Positions 43,842 to 52,010 of a stretch of 64,000 nt of DNA are shown in pieces. Position 1 is the stretch's first letter; each line of letters begins with the position of its first letter. Under the pieces are notes generated by a model. The model did no database searches. It had not been told where the DNA came from and saw nothing but the letters and a program-made list of their open reading frames with translations. This DNA is from Gammaproteobacteria bacterium (GTDB lineage Bacteria; Pseudomonadota; Gammaproteobacteria; Burkholderiales; Rhodocyclaceae): positions 186,001-250,000 of the forward strand of contig JAHJVE010000008.1 in assembly GCA_018828385.1 (NCBI GenBank), read 5' to 3'. The position numbers and the translations under genes were made by a program.

Positions 43842-44786
43842 CTACCAGCCGCGCATCAACGCAATGCCATGTGCGCCGTGGCTTTCCGCTTCCGCCAGCA
43901 GCTCCGGCTTCATGCCGCCGAGCGCCAGCACGGGGAGCGTGTTGCCGGCCAGTCGCCGGGCGAACTCCGGCCAGCCGAGGCCCGGGGCGTCGGGATGGCT
44001 GGGCGTCGGCAGTACCGGGCTGAGCAGCGCATAGTCGAAGCCGAGTTCGCCGGCGCGGGCGATTTCCGCCGCCGTGTGGCAGGCAGCGCCGACCCATGCG
44101 AAGTCCGGGCGCTGCGTGCAGGCGGCCAGTTTGTCTGATGAAAGGTGGATGCCGTCGGCGCCGACCTGGCGGGCGATGTCTTCGTCGTCGTTGATGACAA
44201 CGAGCGCGCCATGGCTGTGCGCCAGTCGGCAAACGGCTGCGGCGAACCACAGACGCTGGGCCGGGGGCCAGCCCTTGTCGCGCACCTGGATGAGCCGCAG
44301 GCCGGCCTGCAGTGCTTCCTCCAGACGCTCAAGCTGGCGTTCTGTGCCTACTGCCTCGGCGTTGGTGATCGCCATCGTGGTCGGTAACGACAAGGCTTTC
44401 AGAATCGGATCGTTGGCCGGCAGGATCGGAGCGACGGTGGCCGGTTTTCCCGTTTTTTGCCAGTCGACCGCAGCATGTTCAAGCGGCGCCGTGATGCCGA
44501 TTTCGCCGTCCCACGCCGTGACCCGCCAGAAATTCAGGCGCACCGTGGCGTGCGGGTAGGTGAATTGCCGGGTCAGCCAGGGCGAGCAGGCAGTAACCGT
44601 GATGCCGAGTTCTTCCTGCAATTCGCGGATCAGCGCCTCGCGCACGCTTTCGCCGGGCTCGACCTTGCCGCCCGGGAATTCCCAGTAGCCCGCGTAAACT
44701 TTGCCTTCCGGGCGCTGGGCGAGCAGAAACTCGGTGCCATCGGCGCGTAGCATGACGGCCGCCGCGACTTCGACGATCTTCGTCAC
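43842..44786 (-). CDS. Nudix hydrolase fused to thiamine-phosphate-synthase-like domain
   Basis: A 314-residue fusion. Residues 1-135 are a MutT-type Nudix hydrolase with the full Nudix box GGKVEPGESVREALIRELQEELG, here a likely 8-oxo-dGTP cleaner. Residues about 135-310 are a ThiE/TenI-type barrel with LIQVRDKG, VVINDDEDIARQVGADG and LALGGMKPELL. This fusion is known in betaproteobacteria; whether the ThiE half is catalytic is uncertain. The start is GTG 44786 (VTKIVEVAAAVML), overlapping the upstream ATPase stop as GTGA. Confidence 0.92.
   Translation of the reverse strand: MTKIVEVAAAVMLRADGTEFLLAQRPEGKVYAGYWEFPGGKVEPGESVREALIRELQEELGITVTACSPWLTRQFTYPHATVRLNFWRVTAWDGEIGITAPLEHAAVDWQKTGKPATVAPILPANDPILKALSLPTTMAITNAEAVGTERQLERLEEALQAGLRLIQVRDKGWPPAQRLWFAAAVCRLAHSHGALVVINDDEDIARQVGADGIHLSSDKLAACTQRPDFAWVGAACHTAAEIARAGELGFDYALLSPVLPTPSHPDAPGLGWPEFARRLAGNTLPVLALGGMKPELLAEAESHGAHGIALMRGW
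44441..44470 (-). repeat. possible dispersed repeat, copy 9, inside the Nudix-ThiE gene
   Basis: On the minus strand it reads CGGTCGACTGGCAAAAAACG then GGAAAACCGG. It is translated as VDWQKTGKP at the junction between the two domains. It is diverged, so membership is tentative. Confidence 0.4.
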
Positions 44787-45673
44787 TTGGCTTTCTTTCG
44801 CGACGTCTTCTGGCGCCCGGCCAGATCGCGGGCGAATTGCCAGGCGACGCGCCCAGAGCGCGAACCGCGGCTCAGCGCCCAGTTCAGCGCCTCGCGCTCG
44901 CTGGCGGCGATGACTTCCTCGGCGACGCCAAGCTGCCGCGCCCAATGATTGGCAATGGCCAGGTAGTCGTCCTGGCTGAACGGGTAGAAGGAGATCCACA
45001 GGCCGAAGCGCTCGGACAGCGAGATTTTTTCCTCGGTCGTTTCGCCGGGGTGGATTTCGTCATCGACCCGATGCGTTTCGAGATTTTCCGAAAAATATTC
45101 CGGCATCAGGTGGCGGCGGTTCGACGTGGCGTAGATCAGCACATTGTCAGGCGGTGCGGCGATCGAACCGTCGAGTACCGATTTGAGCGCCTTGTATGCC
45201 GTCTCGCCGGCCTCGAACGACAGGTCGTCGCAGAAAATGATGAATTTTTCCGGTCGACCGTCGAGCATATCGACGATGTCGGCCAGGTCGACCAAATCTT
45301 CCTTGTCTACCTCGACCAGGCGCAGCCCCTTGCCCGAATACTCGTTGAGCACGGCCTTGACCAGCGACGACTTGCCGGAGCCCCGCGTGCCGGTCAGCAG
45401 CACGTTGTTGGCCGTCTTGCCGGCGACGAACTGGCGCGTGTTGGCGGTGATGCGCTCCTTCTGGTCGTCGATGTTCTCGAGATCGGCCAGGCGGATCGGG
45501 TGCGGATGGCGCACCGCCTGCAGCCAGCCGCGGCCATTGCTCTTGCGCCAGCGGAAAGCGACGGCTGACTGCCAGTCCGGCGCTTGCTGAAATGGCGGCA
45601 GGGAGGCTTCGAAGCGGGCCAGCACGGCTTCGGCGCGGGCAAGCAGGCATTCCAGGGAGGGGGAGTTGGACAT
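44783..45673 (-). CDS. DUF815-family AAA ATPase
   Basis: A 296-residue P-loop ATPase. The Walker A is GTRGSGKSSLVKAV and Walker B IIFCDDLSFE; YATSNRRHLMP and the WISFYPFSQDDYLAIANHW C-terminal region are diagnostic of DUF815. The family is widespread but its function is unknown; it is often linked to Nudix or DNA-maintenance genes. I chose ATG 45673 (MSNSPSLECLL) since earlier codons lie in the mltA promoter region. It overlaps the Nudix gene by 4 bp. Confidence 0.9.
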   Translation of the reverse strand: MSNSPSLECLLARAEAVLARFEASLPPFQQAPDWQSAVAFRWRKSNGRGWLQAVRHPHPIRLADLENIDDQKERITANTRQFVAGKTANNVLLTGTRGSGKSSLVKAVLNEYSGKGLRLVEVDKEDLVDLADIVDMLDGRPEKFIIFCDDLSFEAGETAYKALKSVLDGSIAAPPDNVLIYATSNRRHLMPEYFSENLETHRVDDEIHPGETTEEKISLSERFGLWISFYPFSQDDYLAIANHWARQLGVAEEVIAASEREALNWALSRGSRSGRVAWQFARDLAGRQKTSRKKAK

Positions 45674-45719
45674 GGTGGCAGGTATACTTCGCGGCAAATT
45701 GCGAACTCTAGCGAAAGCC

Positions 45720-46940
45720 ATGCGAAAAATCCAAGCTGCAGCCCTTTTATTTCTCACCCTGCTCGCCGGCTGTTCGACCGTGCCGCCCAGCGTTGCCCCG
45801 CCCCTGGCTTGCGCCCCCTGCCCGGCCTATGCCGCCTGCCCGGCGCCACTGCCGGCCCCCGTTCCGACAACGCCGCCGGCTTTTTCGCGAACCTTGCAAG
45901 CAGCCGTCTGGAGCGATCTGCCTGGCTGGTCTACCGACGACGTGACCGCCGCCTGGCCGGCCTTCCTGCTCTCCTGTCGCGGCGTCGCCAGCAAGCCCAA
46001 CGGCCCGGGCTGGAAGCGCGTCTGCGATCTGGCGCGGGCCGCGGATGGCACGCCCGGCCACGACCCGCGCCGCTTCTTCGAACAGCATCTGCAACCCTAT
46101 GCCATCGCCAACGGCGATGGCGCCACGAGCGGCATGGTCACCGGCTATTACGAACCGCTGTTGCGCGGCAGCCGGTCGCGCACCAAGGGTTTTGAACAGC
46201 CCGTGCGCGGCGTGCCCGACGACCTGCTGACCATCGACCTGTCGGCGGTCTTTCCCGAACTGAAAGGCAAACGCGTGCGCGGCCGCCTCGAAGGCAACAA
46301 GGTCCTGCCTTATTGGTCGCGGGCCGAAATCACGGCGCACGGCGAAAAACTGCCGGGCAAAACCCTGCTCTACGTGGACGACGCTGTTGAACTTTTCTTC
46401 CTTCAAGTCCAGGGCTCCGGTCGCATCCGGCTGGCCGACGGCAGCGTGGTTCGTCTCAACTACGCCGACCAGAACGGCCACCCCTACCAATCGATCGGCC
46501 GGGCGCTGGTCGAACGTGGCGAATTGAAGCTCGAAGAGGCGTCGATGCAAGGCATCCAGGCCTGGGCGCGAGCCAACCCGTCGCGCCTCGACAATCTGCT
46601 CAACAGCAATCCGAGCTATGTTTTCTTCCGTGAAGTTCCAAACAGCCAGGATGGACCGATCGGCGCCCTCGGCGTTCCGCTGACTGCCGAGCGCAGCATT
46701 GCCATCGATCCGCGTTCCGTGCCGCTCGGCTCACCGGTCTTTCTGGCCACGACCCGGCCGAATTCCGGCATTGCCATGAACCGTCTGGTCATGGCCCAGG
46801 ACACCGGCGGCGCCATCAAGGGCGCCGTGCGCGCCGACTTCTTCTGGGGCTTCGGCAAGGCGGCGGGCGAGCTGGCCGGGCGGATGAAGCAGAGTGGCCG
46901 GATGTGGATTTTGCTGCCGCCCGAGCTTGCCCCGAATTAA
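45720..46940 (+). CDS. mltA: membrane-bound lytic murein transglycosylase A
   Basis: Cleaves peptidoglycan glycan strands at the outer membrane. The 406-residue precursor has a lipoprotein signal peptide ending LLAGCSTV, a Pro/Ala/Cys-rich linker, then the MltA barrel with GMVTGYYEPLLRGS, VQGSGRIRLADGS and the C-terminal 3D domain MAQDTGGAIKGAVRADFFWGFG with the catalytic Asp in the last segment. I chose ATG 45720 because the lipoprotein signal begins there. It is divergent from the DUF815 gene. Confidence 0.95.
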   Translation: MRKIQAAALLFLTLLAGCSTVPPSVAPPLACAPCPAYAACPAPLPAPVPTTPPAFSRTLQAAVWSDLPGWSTDDVTAAWPAFLLSCRGVASKPNGPGWKRVCDLARAADGTPGHDPRRFFEQHLQPYAIANGDGATSGMVTGYYEPLLRGSRSRTKGFEQPVRGVPDDLLTIDLSAVFPELKGKRVRGRLEGNKVLPYWSRAEITAHGEKLPGKTLLYVDDAVELFFLQVQGSGRIRLADGSVVRLNYADQNGHPYQSIGRALVERGELKLEEASMQGIQAWARANPSRLDNLLNSNPSYVFFREVPNSQDGPIGALGVPLTAERSIAIDPRSVPLGSPVFLATTRPNSGIAMNRLVMAQDTGGAIKGAVRADFFWGFGKAAGELAGRMKQSGRMWILLPPELAPN

Positions 46941-46979
46941 GGCGTCGACGCACCAATGCTGAGCGCTGACTTGAAATAT

Positions 46980-46996
46980 TGCACCGCGGCGGTGCG
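46980..46996 (+). promoter_or_regulatory. NtrC-type upstream activator site
   Basis: TGCACC, five bases, then GGTGCG forms an inverted repeat matching the NtrC consensus TGCACC-N5-GGTGCA at all but the final base. It lies about 55 bases upstream of the proposed sigma-54 promoter of amt. It is a prediction from sequence only. Confidence 0.72.
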
Positions 46997-47050
46997 ATAT
47001 GCTCGTTATCGGATTTTGCAATGCACTGATTTATAACAATATTGGCGCAC

Positions 47051-47066
47051 TGGAATGGTGCTTGCT
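47051..47066 (+). promoter_or_regulatory. sigma-54-type promoter of amt
   Basis: TGGAATGGTGCTTGCT keeps the invariant GG and GC of the -24/-12 element (TGGCACG-N4-TTGCW) with correct spacing. It lies 33 bases before the amt ATG. With the NtrC-like site upstream it implies induction under nitrogen limitation. Confidence 0.7.
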
Positions 47067-47099
47067 TTTGGCCTCCCCATTCTTTGAATGGGGTAATCC

Positions 47100-48302
47100 A
47101 TGGAAACGGTTCAATCCAGCAGCAACGTATTGTTTATCCTGCTCGGCGCCATCATGGTGCTGGCCATGCACGCAGGCTTTGCCTTCCTTGAGGTCGGCAC
47201 GGTTCGCAAAAAGAACCAGGTCAATGCGCTGGTCAAGATTTTGACCGATTTCGGCGTGTCGACCGTGGCCTACTTCTTCATTGGCTACACCGTCGCCTAC
47301 GGGGTCAATTTCTTCAGCGGCGTCGAAACGCTGATGGCGAAAAACGGTTACGAACTGACCAAGTTCTTCTTCCTGCTGACCTTCGCGGCGGCGATCCCGG
47401 CCATCATTTCCGGCGGCATTGCCGAGCGTGCAAAGTTCAACCCGCAACTGATCGCCACCTTCATGCTCGTCGGCTTCGTCTATCCCTTCTTCGAAGGCAT
47501 TGCCTGGAACCAGGCCTTCGGTGTTCAGGCCTGGCTCAAGGCGACGTTTGGCGAGGAGTTTCACGACTTCGCCGGTTCTGTCGTCGTCCATGCCATGGGC
47601 GGCTGGATCGCACTGCCGGCGGTGCTCCTGCTCGGCGCGCGTCACGGCCGCTACAACAAGGACGGCCGGATCTCGGCGCACCCGCCATCATCGATTCCTT
47701 TTCTTGCCCTCGGCGCATGGATCCTGACCGTCGGCTGGTTCGGCTTCAACGTCATGAGCGCCCAGACCCTCGACAAAATCTCCGGCCTGGTTGCCCTCAA
47801 TTCGCTGATGGCCATGGTTGGTGGCACGCTGGTCGCGCTCGTTGCCGGCAAGAACGATCCGGGCTTCCTGCACAATGGGCCGCTGGCCGGCCTGGTCGCC
47901 GTCTGTGCCGGCTCCGACCTGATGCACCCAATTGGTGCTCTGGTTGTCGGTGGGGTGGCCGGCGGACTGTTCGTGGTCATGTTCACTTTGGTGCAGAACC
48001 GCTGGAAGATTGACGACGTGCTCGGTGTCTGGCCGCTACACGGCATGTGCGGCGCCTGGGGCGGCATTGCCGCCGGTATTTTCGGCAGCAAGATCCTGGG
48101 CGGAGCCGGTGGCATTGCCTTCATGCCGCAACTGATCATGACCGCCATGGCCATCGCCGTGGCTGTGATCGGTGGGGGGCTGGTCTATGGCGCGCTCAAG
48201 GCGACCATGGGTTTGCGCCTCGATACCGAAGAAGAATACGAGGGGGCAGACCTCAGTATCCACCGCATTACGGCGACGCCGGAGCGTGAGCCGAACTGGT
48301 GA
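47100..48302 (+). CDS. amt: ammonium transporter
   Basis: A 400-residue Amt channel with about eleven membrane helices, moving ammonium/ammonia into the cell. Conserved regions include SGGIAERAKF, VVHAMGGWIALPAVLLLGARHGRY with the first pore histidine, and WPLHGMCGAWGG with the second. No glnK lies beside it. A sigma-54-like promoter and NtrC-like site precede it. A Tn7-like element begins only a few bases after its TGA stop, so amt may be the attachment gene. Confidence 0.95.
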   Translation: METVQSSSNVLFILLGAIMVLAMHAGFAFLEVGTVRKKNQVNALVKILTDFGVSTVAYFFIGYTVAYGVNFFSGVETLMAKNGYELTKFFFLLTFAAAIPAIISGGIAERAKFNPQLIATFMLVGFVYPFFEGIAWNQAFGVQAWLKATFGEEFHDFAGSVVVHAMGGWIALPAVLLLGARHGRYNKDGRISAHPPSSIPFLALGAWILTVGWFGFNVMSAQTLDKISGLVALNSLMAMVGGTLVALVAGKNDPGFLHNGPLAGLVAVCAGSDLMHPIGALVVGGVAGGLFVVMFTLVQNRWKIDDVLGVWPLHGMCGAWGGIAAGIFGSKILGGAGGIAFMPQLIMTAMAIAVAVIGGGLVYGALKATMGLRLDTEEEYEGADLSIHRITATPEREPNW

Positions 48303-48318
48303 TTCTGATTGATAGGAA

Positions 48319-48358
48319 ACAATTAAGTCTGTCGGGAGACAATTAAGTCTGTCGGACA
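48319..48358 (+). repeat. paired 20-bp direct repeats, probable TnsB-binding sites
   Basis: ACAATTAAGTCTGTCGG occurs at 48319-48335 and again at 48339-48355, an exact 20-bp period. The repeats start 17 bases after the amt stop codon. Their core resembles the Tn7 TnsB site ACAATAAAGTC. TGTCGGGAG before the second copy looks like a TGT transposon terminus, but the first copy straddles it. Confidence 0.72.
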
Positions 48359-48368
48359 GCCCGGTTAA

Positions 48369-48384
48369 GGGGGGCTAGCCTCCC
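48369..48384. other. short hairpin inside the transposon end
   Basis: GGGGGG and CCTCCC-type arms pair around CTAG in the segment AGGGGGGCTAGCCTCCCC, with one G-T wobble. It could stop the leftward Shango message or be part of the end structure. No long T-run follows. The rest of 48385-48505 shows nothing I can name. Confidence 0.4.
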
Positions 48385-48505
48385 CTTTCCACTAGTGCAG
48401 TGGTGTTACTACGCAGCTGCCCCATTCTTTTTTGATTCAGCGGGTTTCACCCGATTTTGCTGCAAAATGAAATAGCCTCGGGATGACCGTCACGCGGCCA
48501 CAGAA

Positions 48506-50779
48506 CTACTCAATGCTCCCGCACAAGGCTCGAGCCGTATCCCTCGCACCCTCGAGGTCCAGGCATAACGAAGCAAATGACCGTCGCGCCATTTCAGGGG
48601 GCATCGCCCAGTCCCACTTCTCACGAAGCAAGTTTTCGGCTTTTGCTAACAGCACGACGGGGTCGAGGCTGATGAGCTGCGAGATATCCCGAAGCACCTC
48701 AATTACCTTCTCCCTTGAGCCGCCAGAAACGCTGATTACCAGCCCATCATTGTTGGCGGCGCACCCTCGTTGGGTGAGCAGAAGCGCCAAGGCATCGTTT
48801 ATCCAGTCCCCTCGCCAAGTCAGTAGTTCGACCTCGGCGCCGCGCTGAATAACCTGGTTCGATTTGAGTCCCGCACGGCGGTAATGCTCACGTCCGTCCT
48901 GAAGAAGTTGTTGTGCCTCTTGGTCCAGAAACACGATGGCATCGTTCTCGGCCAGCACACTACGCATTTCTTGGCGAATTCGGTCATGTACCATGGAGTG
49001 CCCGCTCTCGAACATAGGCGGAGCACCTCCCTTATCGGGAGAGACAACAATCAGCTTTTTCTCGGTATCGACATCAATCACCCTCCAACGTCGCCCCGCG
49101 AATATCACACCTTGCTGTGGCAATAGCGGACGACTGATGGGTAGCGTACCCAGCACCTTTCCTTCGCATACCAGGCGAAATTCCTCTTCGGTGGCAAACG
49201 CTGCGTAGAAGGTGTAGTGATTAACGAGTCGCTCCCCCATCTCACCGTGCAGGAGTAGGCCGGAGCTTTCCTGGGTGAGAATGCGCAACTCACCTAAGTG
49301 CCGCAACAAGGAAACAAAGTCGTCTTTCGATAGGCCCGCGAAGGGGCCATCGGAAGCGACCAAGGCGGACCACAGCTGTGCTGCAGTCGCGCCACCGCGC
49401 TCGGCGATAATCGACAAAATTTGTTGAATCAGCGTCGAGCCGTGCAGCCCGCTAACCCGCGGTGGTTCAAACCATCCCGCTACCAGCAGGCGAATCATCG
49501 CGATTGACTGGACAAGTCCCTCACGCAGGCAATCCGACGTAGAAGAGCTTTGCTCCAGTTGGGGTTCGATGCAGTACCCCCGGAGGACTGCGGACTCACC
49601 TTTCCGGCGACCAGAGCGACCTAATCGCTGGCGAAGGCTCGCGACAGAGGGAGGCGAACCAACTTGGCAAATGCTTTTGACCGAACCGATATCGATTCCG
49701 AGCTCCAGTGTTGTCGTGCAAATCGCTGTCGCCGGTCGGCTGCCTTCTTTCAGCGCTTGCTCAGTTTCCTCTCGATATTCCTTCGAAAGACTGCCGTGGT
49801 GCGCCCAGAACTCGTTTGGAACACAGTCGCGCTCGCACTTTCTTCGAAGTAAGTCCGTAAAAAGCTCAACTTTTTGCCGGCTATTCGGGAACACCAGATT
49901 GTTTGTTCCCCGCAGGACCTTGTAGAGATGCGCCGCCACATCCAGGACGCTTCCACTGACAATATCCTCTGGTTCGGGAGTTTTCAGCTCAGGCTCAGCT
50001 TCAATTTTGGGCGGCTTGGCAGCGTAGCCCTTCAACAGAACCTTAAGCTCCTGGCCGCTACTTTTCGACTCGATGAGTTCAACCTTATCGGGGTTGGTGC
50101 TGCGCAGAAAATGGGCAGCCAATCGCATATCCCCAAGGGTGGCGGACAACCCGACTCGCGGTATGTTATGCCCAGCCACTCGCTCCAACCGGTGAAGCAA
50201 GGACTGGAGCTGCTTGCCCCGCTCAGAACCGATGAATGCATGGAGTTCATCGATGACTACATATCGAAGATTTGCCATGATGCCGGCCATCGAAGTGCCT
50301 CGTGTGACAAACAGGGCCTCCAACGACTCAGGTGTAATCAACAAGACCCCTTGAGGCGACTTGAGAAAGCGATGCTTCTTACTCGCAGCGATGTCCCCGT
50401 GCCAACCCACAACGGGGATGTCCAACGACTCGCAAAGCACTGTCAGCCGTCCCCATTGGTCATTAATCAGCGCTTTGAGCGGACTGATATAAACAACCGA
50501 ACCTATGCCCGATGAGTCCTGAAGCATGTGGGTCAGAATGGGAAAGAACGCAGCTTCTGTTTTGCCGGCCGCCGTTGCCGCGGCAATAATGACATCGCGG
50601 TCTGCATCGATAAGGGCGGGAATGGCCCGTTCTTGAGCGTCCCTGAGTGCGGTCCAGCCTTCAGTCCATATCCATCGTTGAATTCGCTCATCGAGCTGAG
50701 CGAACCCCGTGGAATTAGAGTTGGAAGCTTGCAAGCTCGTCATCTTCCTGAACAGAGAGGTCTTCCGCGCCGCCATCAT
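48506..50779 (-). CDS. sngC: Shango SngC-like DEAD/DEAH-box helicase
   Basis: A 757-residue superfamily 2 helicase. Motif I is ATAAGKTE (about 67-75), motif Ia SPLKALINDQ, motif II DELH at 177-180, motif III SAT at 212-214, and motif VI QRLGRSGRRKG near 395. The C-terminal 350 residues are like Lhr-type accessory domains. It is the third gene of a leftward operon behind the TerB-like protein and a P-loop ATPase, which is the SngA-SngB-SngC set of Shango. The start is the longest frame, overlapping sngB by 65 bp; an internal ATG at 50743 would leave 29 bp. Confidence 0.82.
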   Translation of the reverse strand: MMAARKTSLFRKMTSLQASNSNSTGFAQLDERIQRWIWTEGWTALRDAQERAIPALIDADRDVIIAAATAAGKTEAAFFPILTHMLQDSSGIGSVVYISPLKALINDQWGRLTVLCESLDIPVVGWHGDIAASKKHRFLKSPQGVLLITPESLEALFVTRGTSMAGIMANLRYVVIDELHAFIGSERGKQLQSLLHRLERVAGHNIPRVGLSATLGDMRLAAHFLRSTNPDKVELIESKSSGQELKVLLKGYAAKPPKIEAEPELKTPEPEDIVSGSVLDVAAHLYKVLRGTNNLVFPNSRQKVELFTDLLRRKCERDCVPNEFWAHHGSLSKEYREETEQALKEGSRPATAICTTTLELGIDIGSVKSICQVGSPPSVASLRQRLGRSGRRKGESAVLRGYCIEPQLEQSSSTSDCLREGLVQSIAMIRLLVAGWFEPPRVSGLHGSTLIQQILSIIAERGGATAAQLWSALVASDGPFAGLSKDDFVSLLRHLGELRILTQESSGLLLHGEMGERLVNHYTFYAAFATEEEFRLVCEGKVLGTLPISRPLLPQQGVIFAGRRWRVIDVDTEKKLIVVSPDKGGAPPMFESGHSMVHDRIRQEMRSVLAENDAIVFLDQEAQQLLQDGREHYRRAGLKSNQVIQRGAEVELLTWRGDWINDALALLLTQRGCAANNDGLVISVSGGSREKVIEVLRDISQLISLDPVVLLAKAENLLREKWDWAMPPEMARRSFASLCLDLEGARDTARALCGSIE

Positions 50780-52010
50780 CGGAGGCTACTTCGGTCGAGC
50801 CTATTAGCTCTTGCCAATCAACGTCAGGGTTCTGCTCCAGAACTGCCAGAAGATTGATAAACGCAGTAATGGTCGTGCGTGGAGTTCTGAAATATGCCTC
50901 ACCGAGTCGGGAGGCGCAATGCTCCATGAACGCAGGAATAGCCTCATCGGGCATTAGATAGCGTGCGGCATCCCCTGACGCGTAGACGTGCCGCAGCTTA
51001 TGAAGCAGCACATAGAAATCTTCTGGCGTCAGGCTGGCAAGACGCATTACCGGCCCAGAGTAATCAACCATTCCGGCGCGAGCAAAGGTGTTCTCAGCGA
51101 GCCGCGACTGAAGAGCCGCGTAGCTGTACAAACCACGTCGAGTGTCCAGGAGGAATTCCGGTGTGCCTCCGAGAACAAATCCCAGCCCTTCGGCAGAGCC
51201 CTGTAGCGAATCGTTCAAAATCCGTAGAATCTGCTCGTAATTCGAGTTTCGAGCCTGAGTATTTGCCAGCTTATACAGATTGACGAGTTCATCCAGGCAG
51301 ACCATGAGGCCACTGTAGCCGGCCAAGCGGATGAACCTGGCCAGCAACTTCAACTGGTCATAGACAGAAGTGTCATCAACAATGGTGCGAACCCCGAGCG
51401 CGGCCCGCGCATCCGTTTTGGTCGAGAATTCGCCACGTAACCATCGGATGGCATCGGCCTTGAGCTGCTCATTGCCCTCATCAAAGCCACGGCAATATGC
51501 CGCAATAACCTCCGCAAAGTCGTAGCCGTTGACCATCTCTGCAAGCTGCCCAAGGCGTTCTCGAATGACTTCCTCGGTTGTCGTTCCTCCCGCTTTTGCA
51601 TCGGTCTTCGCTTGCGCCACGAATTTTTCGACAACCCCCGCCAAGGCACCACCCTCTGGTTTGGTGCGGGTTGCCATGTTCTTCGTCAGCTCAGCATAGA
51701 GGGAGCGTGCCTGGCCGCCACTCGCATGCAACCGCCTATCAGGGTTCAGGTCCGCATGCATGGTGACCAACTTCTTTTCGAGCGCAATCGCGCGAACCAG
51801 ATTCAAGAAGAACGTTTTGCCCGAGCCATATTCCCCGATAACGACACGGAAGCCCGAGCCGCTGTCAGCGATACGTTCTACATCCCGCATAAGCGCCTCT
51901 AGTTCTTTGACGCGGCCAACTTGGACCAAGTGTTGGCCTGTACGCGGAACCACCCCAGCGCGGAGAGATTGGATGAGTGCGTCGCGGTCCTTGGGTCGAA
52001 TGGTGCTCAT
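50715..52010 (-). CDS. sngB: Shango SngB-like ATPase (BREX-type DUF2791 fold)
   Basis: A 431-residue P-loop ATPase. Walker A is GEYGSGKT at 59-66 and Walker B ends at Asp240-Glu241 in LMVCLDEL. The fold matches the BrxD/DUF2791 ATP-binding family seen in several defence systems. It ends in an acidic tail. It starts 4 bp inside the end of sngA and overlaps sngC, so the three are translated together. Within Shango it is the central ATPase; the mechanism is not known. Confidence 0.82.
   Translation of the reverse strand: MSTIRPKDRDALIQSLRAGVVPRTGQHLVQVGRVKELEALMRDVERIADSGSGFRVVIGEYGSGKTFFLNLVRAIALEKKLVTMHADLNPDRRLHASGGQARSLYAELTKNMATRTKPEGGALAGVVEKFVAQAKTDAKAGGTTTEEVIRERLGQLAEMVNGYDFAEVIAAYCRGFDEGNEQLKADAIRWLRGEFSTKTDARAALGVRTIVDDTSVYDQLKLLARFIRLAGYSGLMVCLDELVNLYKLANTQARNSNYEQILRILNDSLQGSAEGLGFVLGGTPEFLLDTRRGLYSYAALQSRLAENTFARAGMVDYSGPVMRLASLTPEDFYVLLHKLRHVYASGDAARYLMPDEAIPAFMEHCASRLGEAYFRTPRTTITAFINLLAVLEQNPDVDWQELIGSTEVASDDGGAEDLSVQEDDELASFQL

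Noticed and set aside
50715-52010. BREX system
   Set aside because: The ATPase resembles BrxD-type proteins, but no PglX, PglZ or BrxC genes are present; the gene trio fits Shango better.
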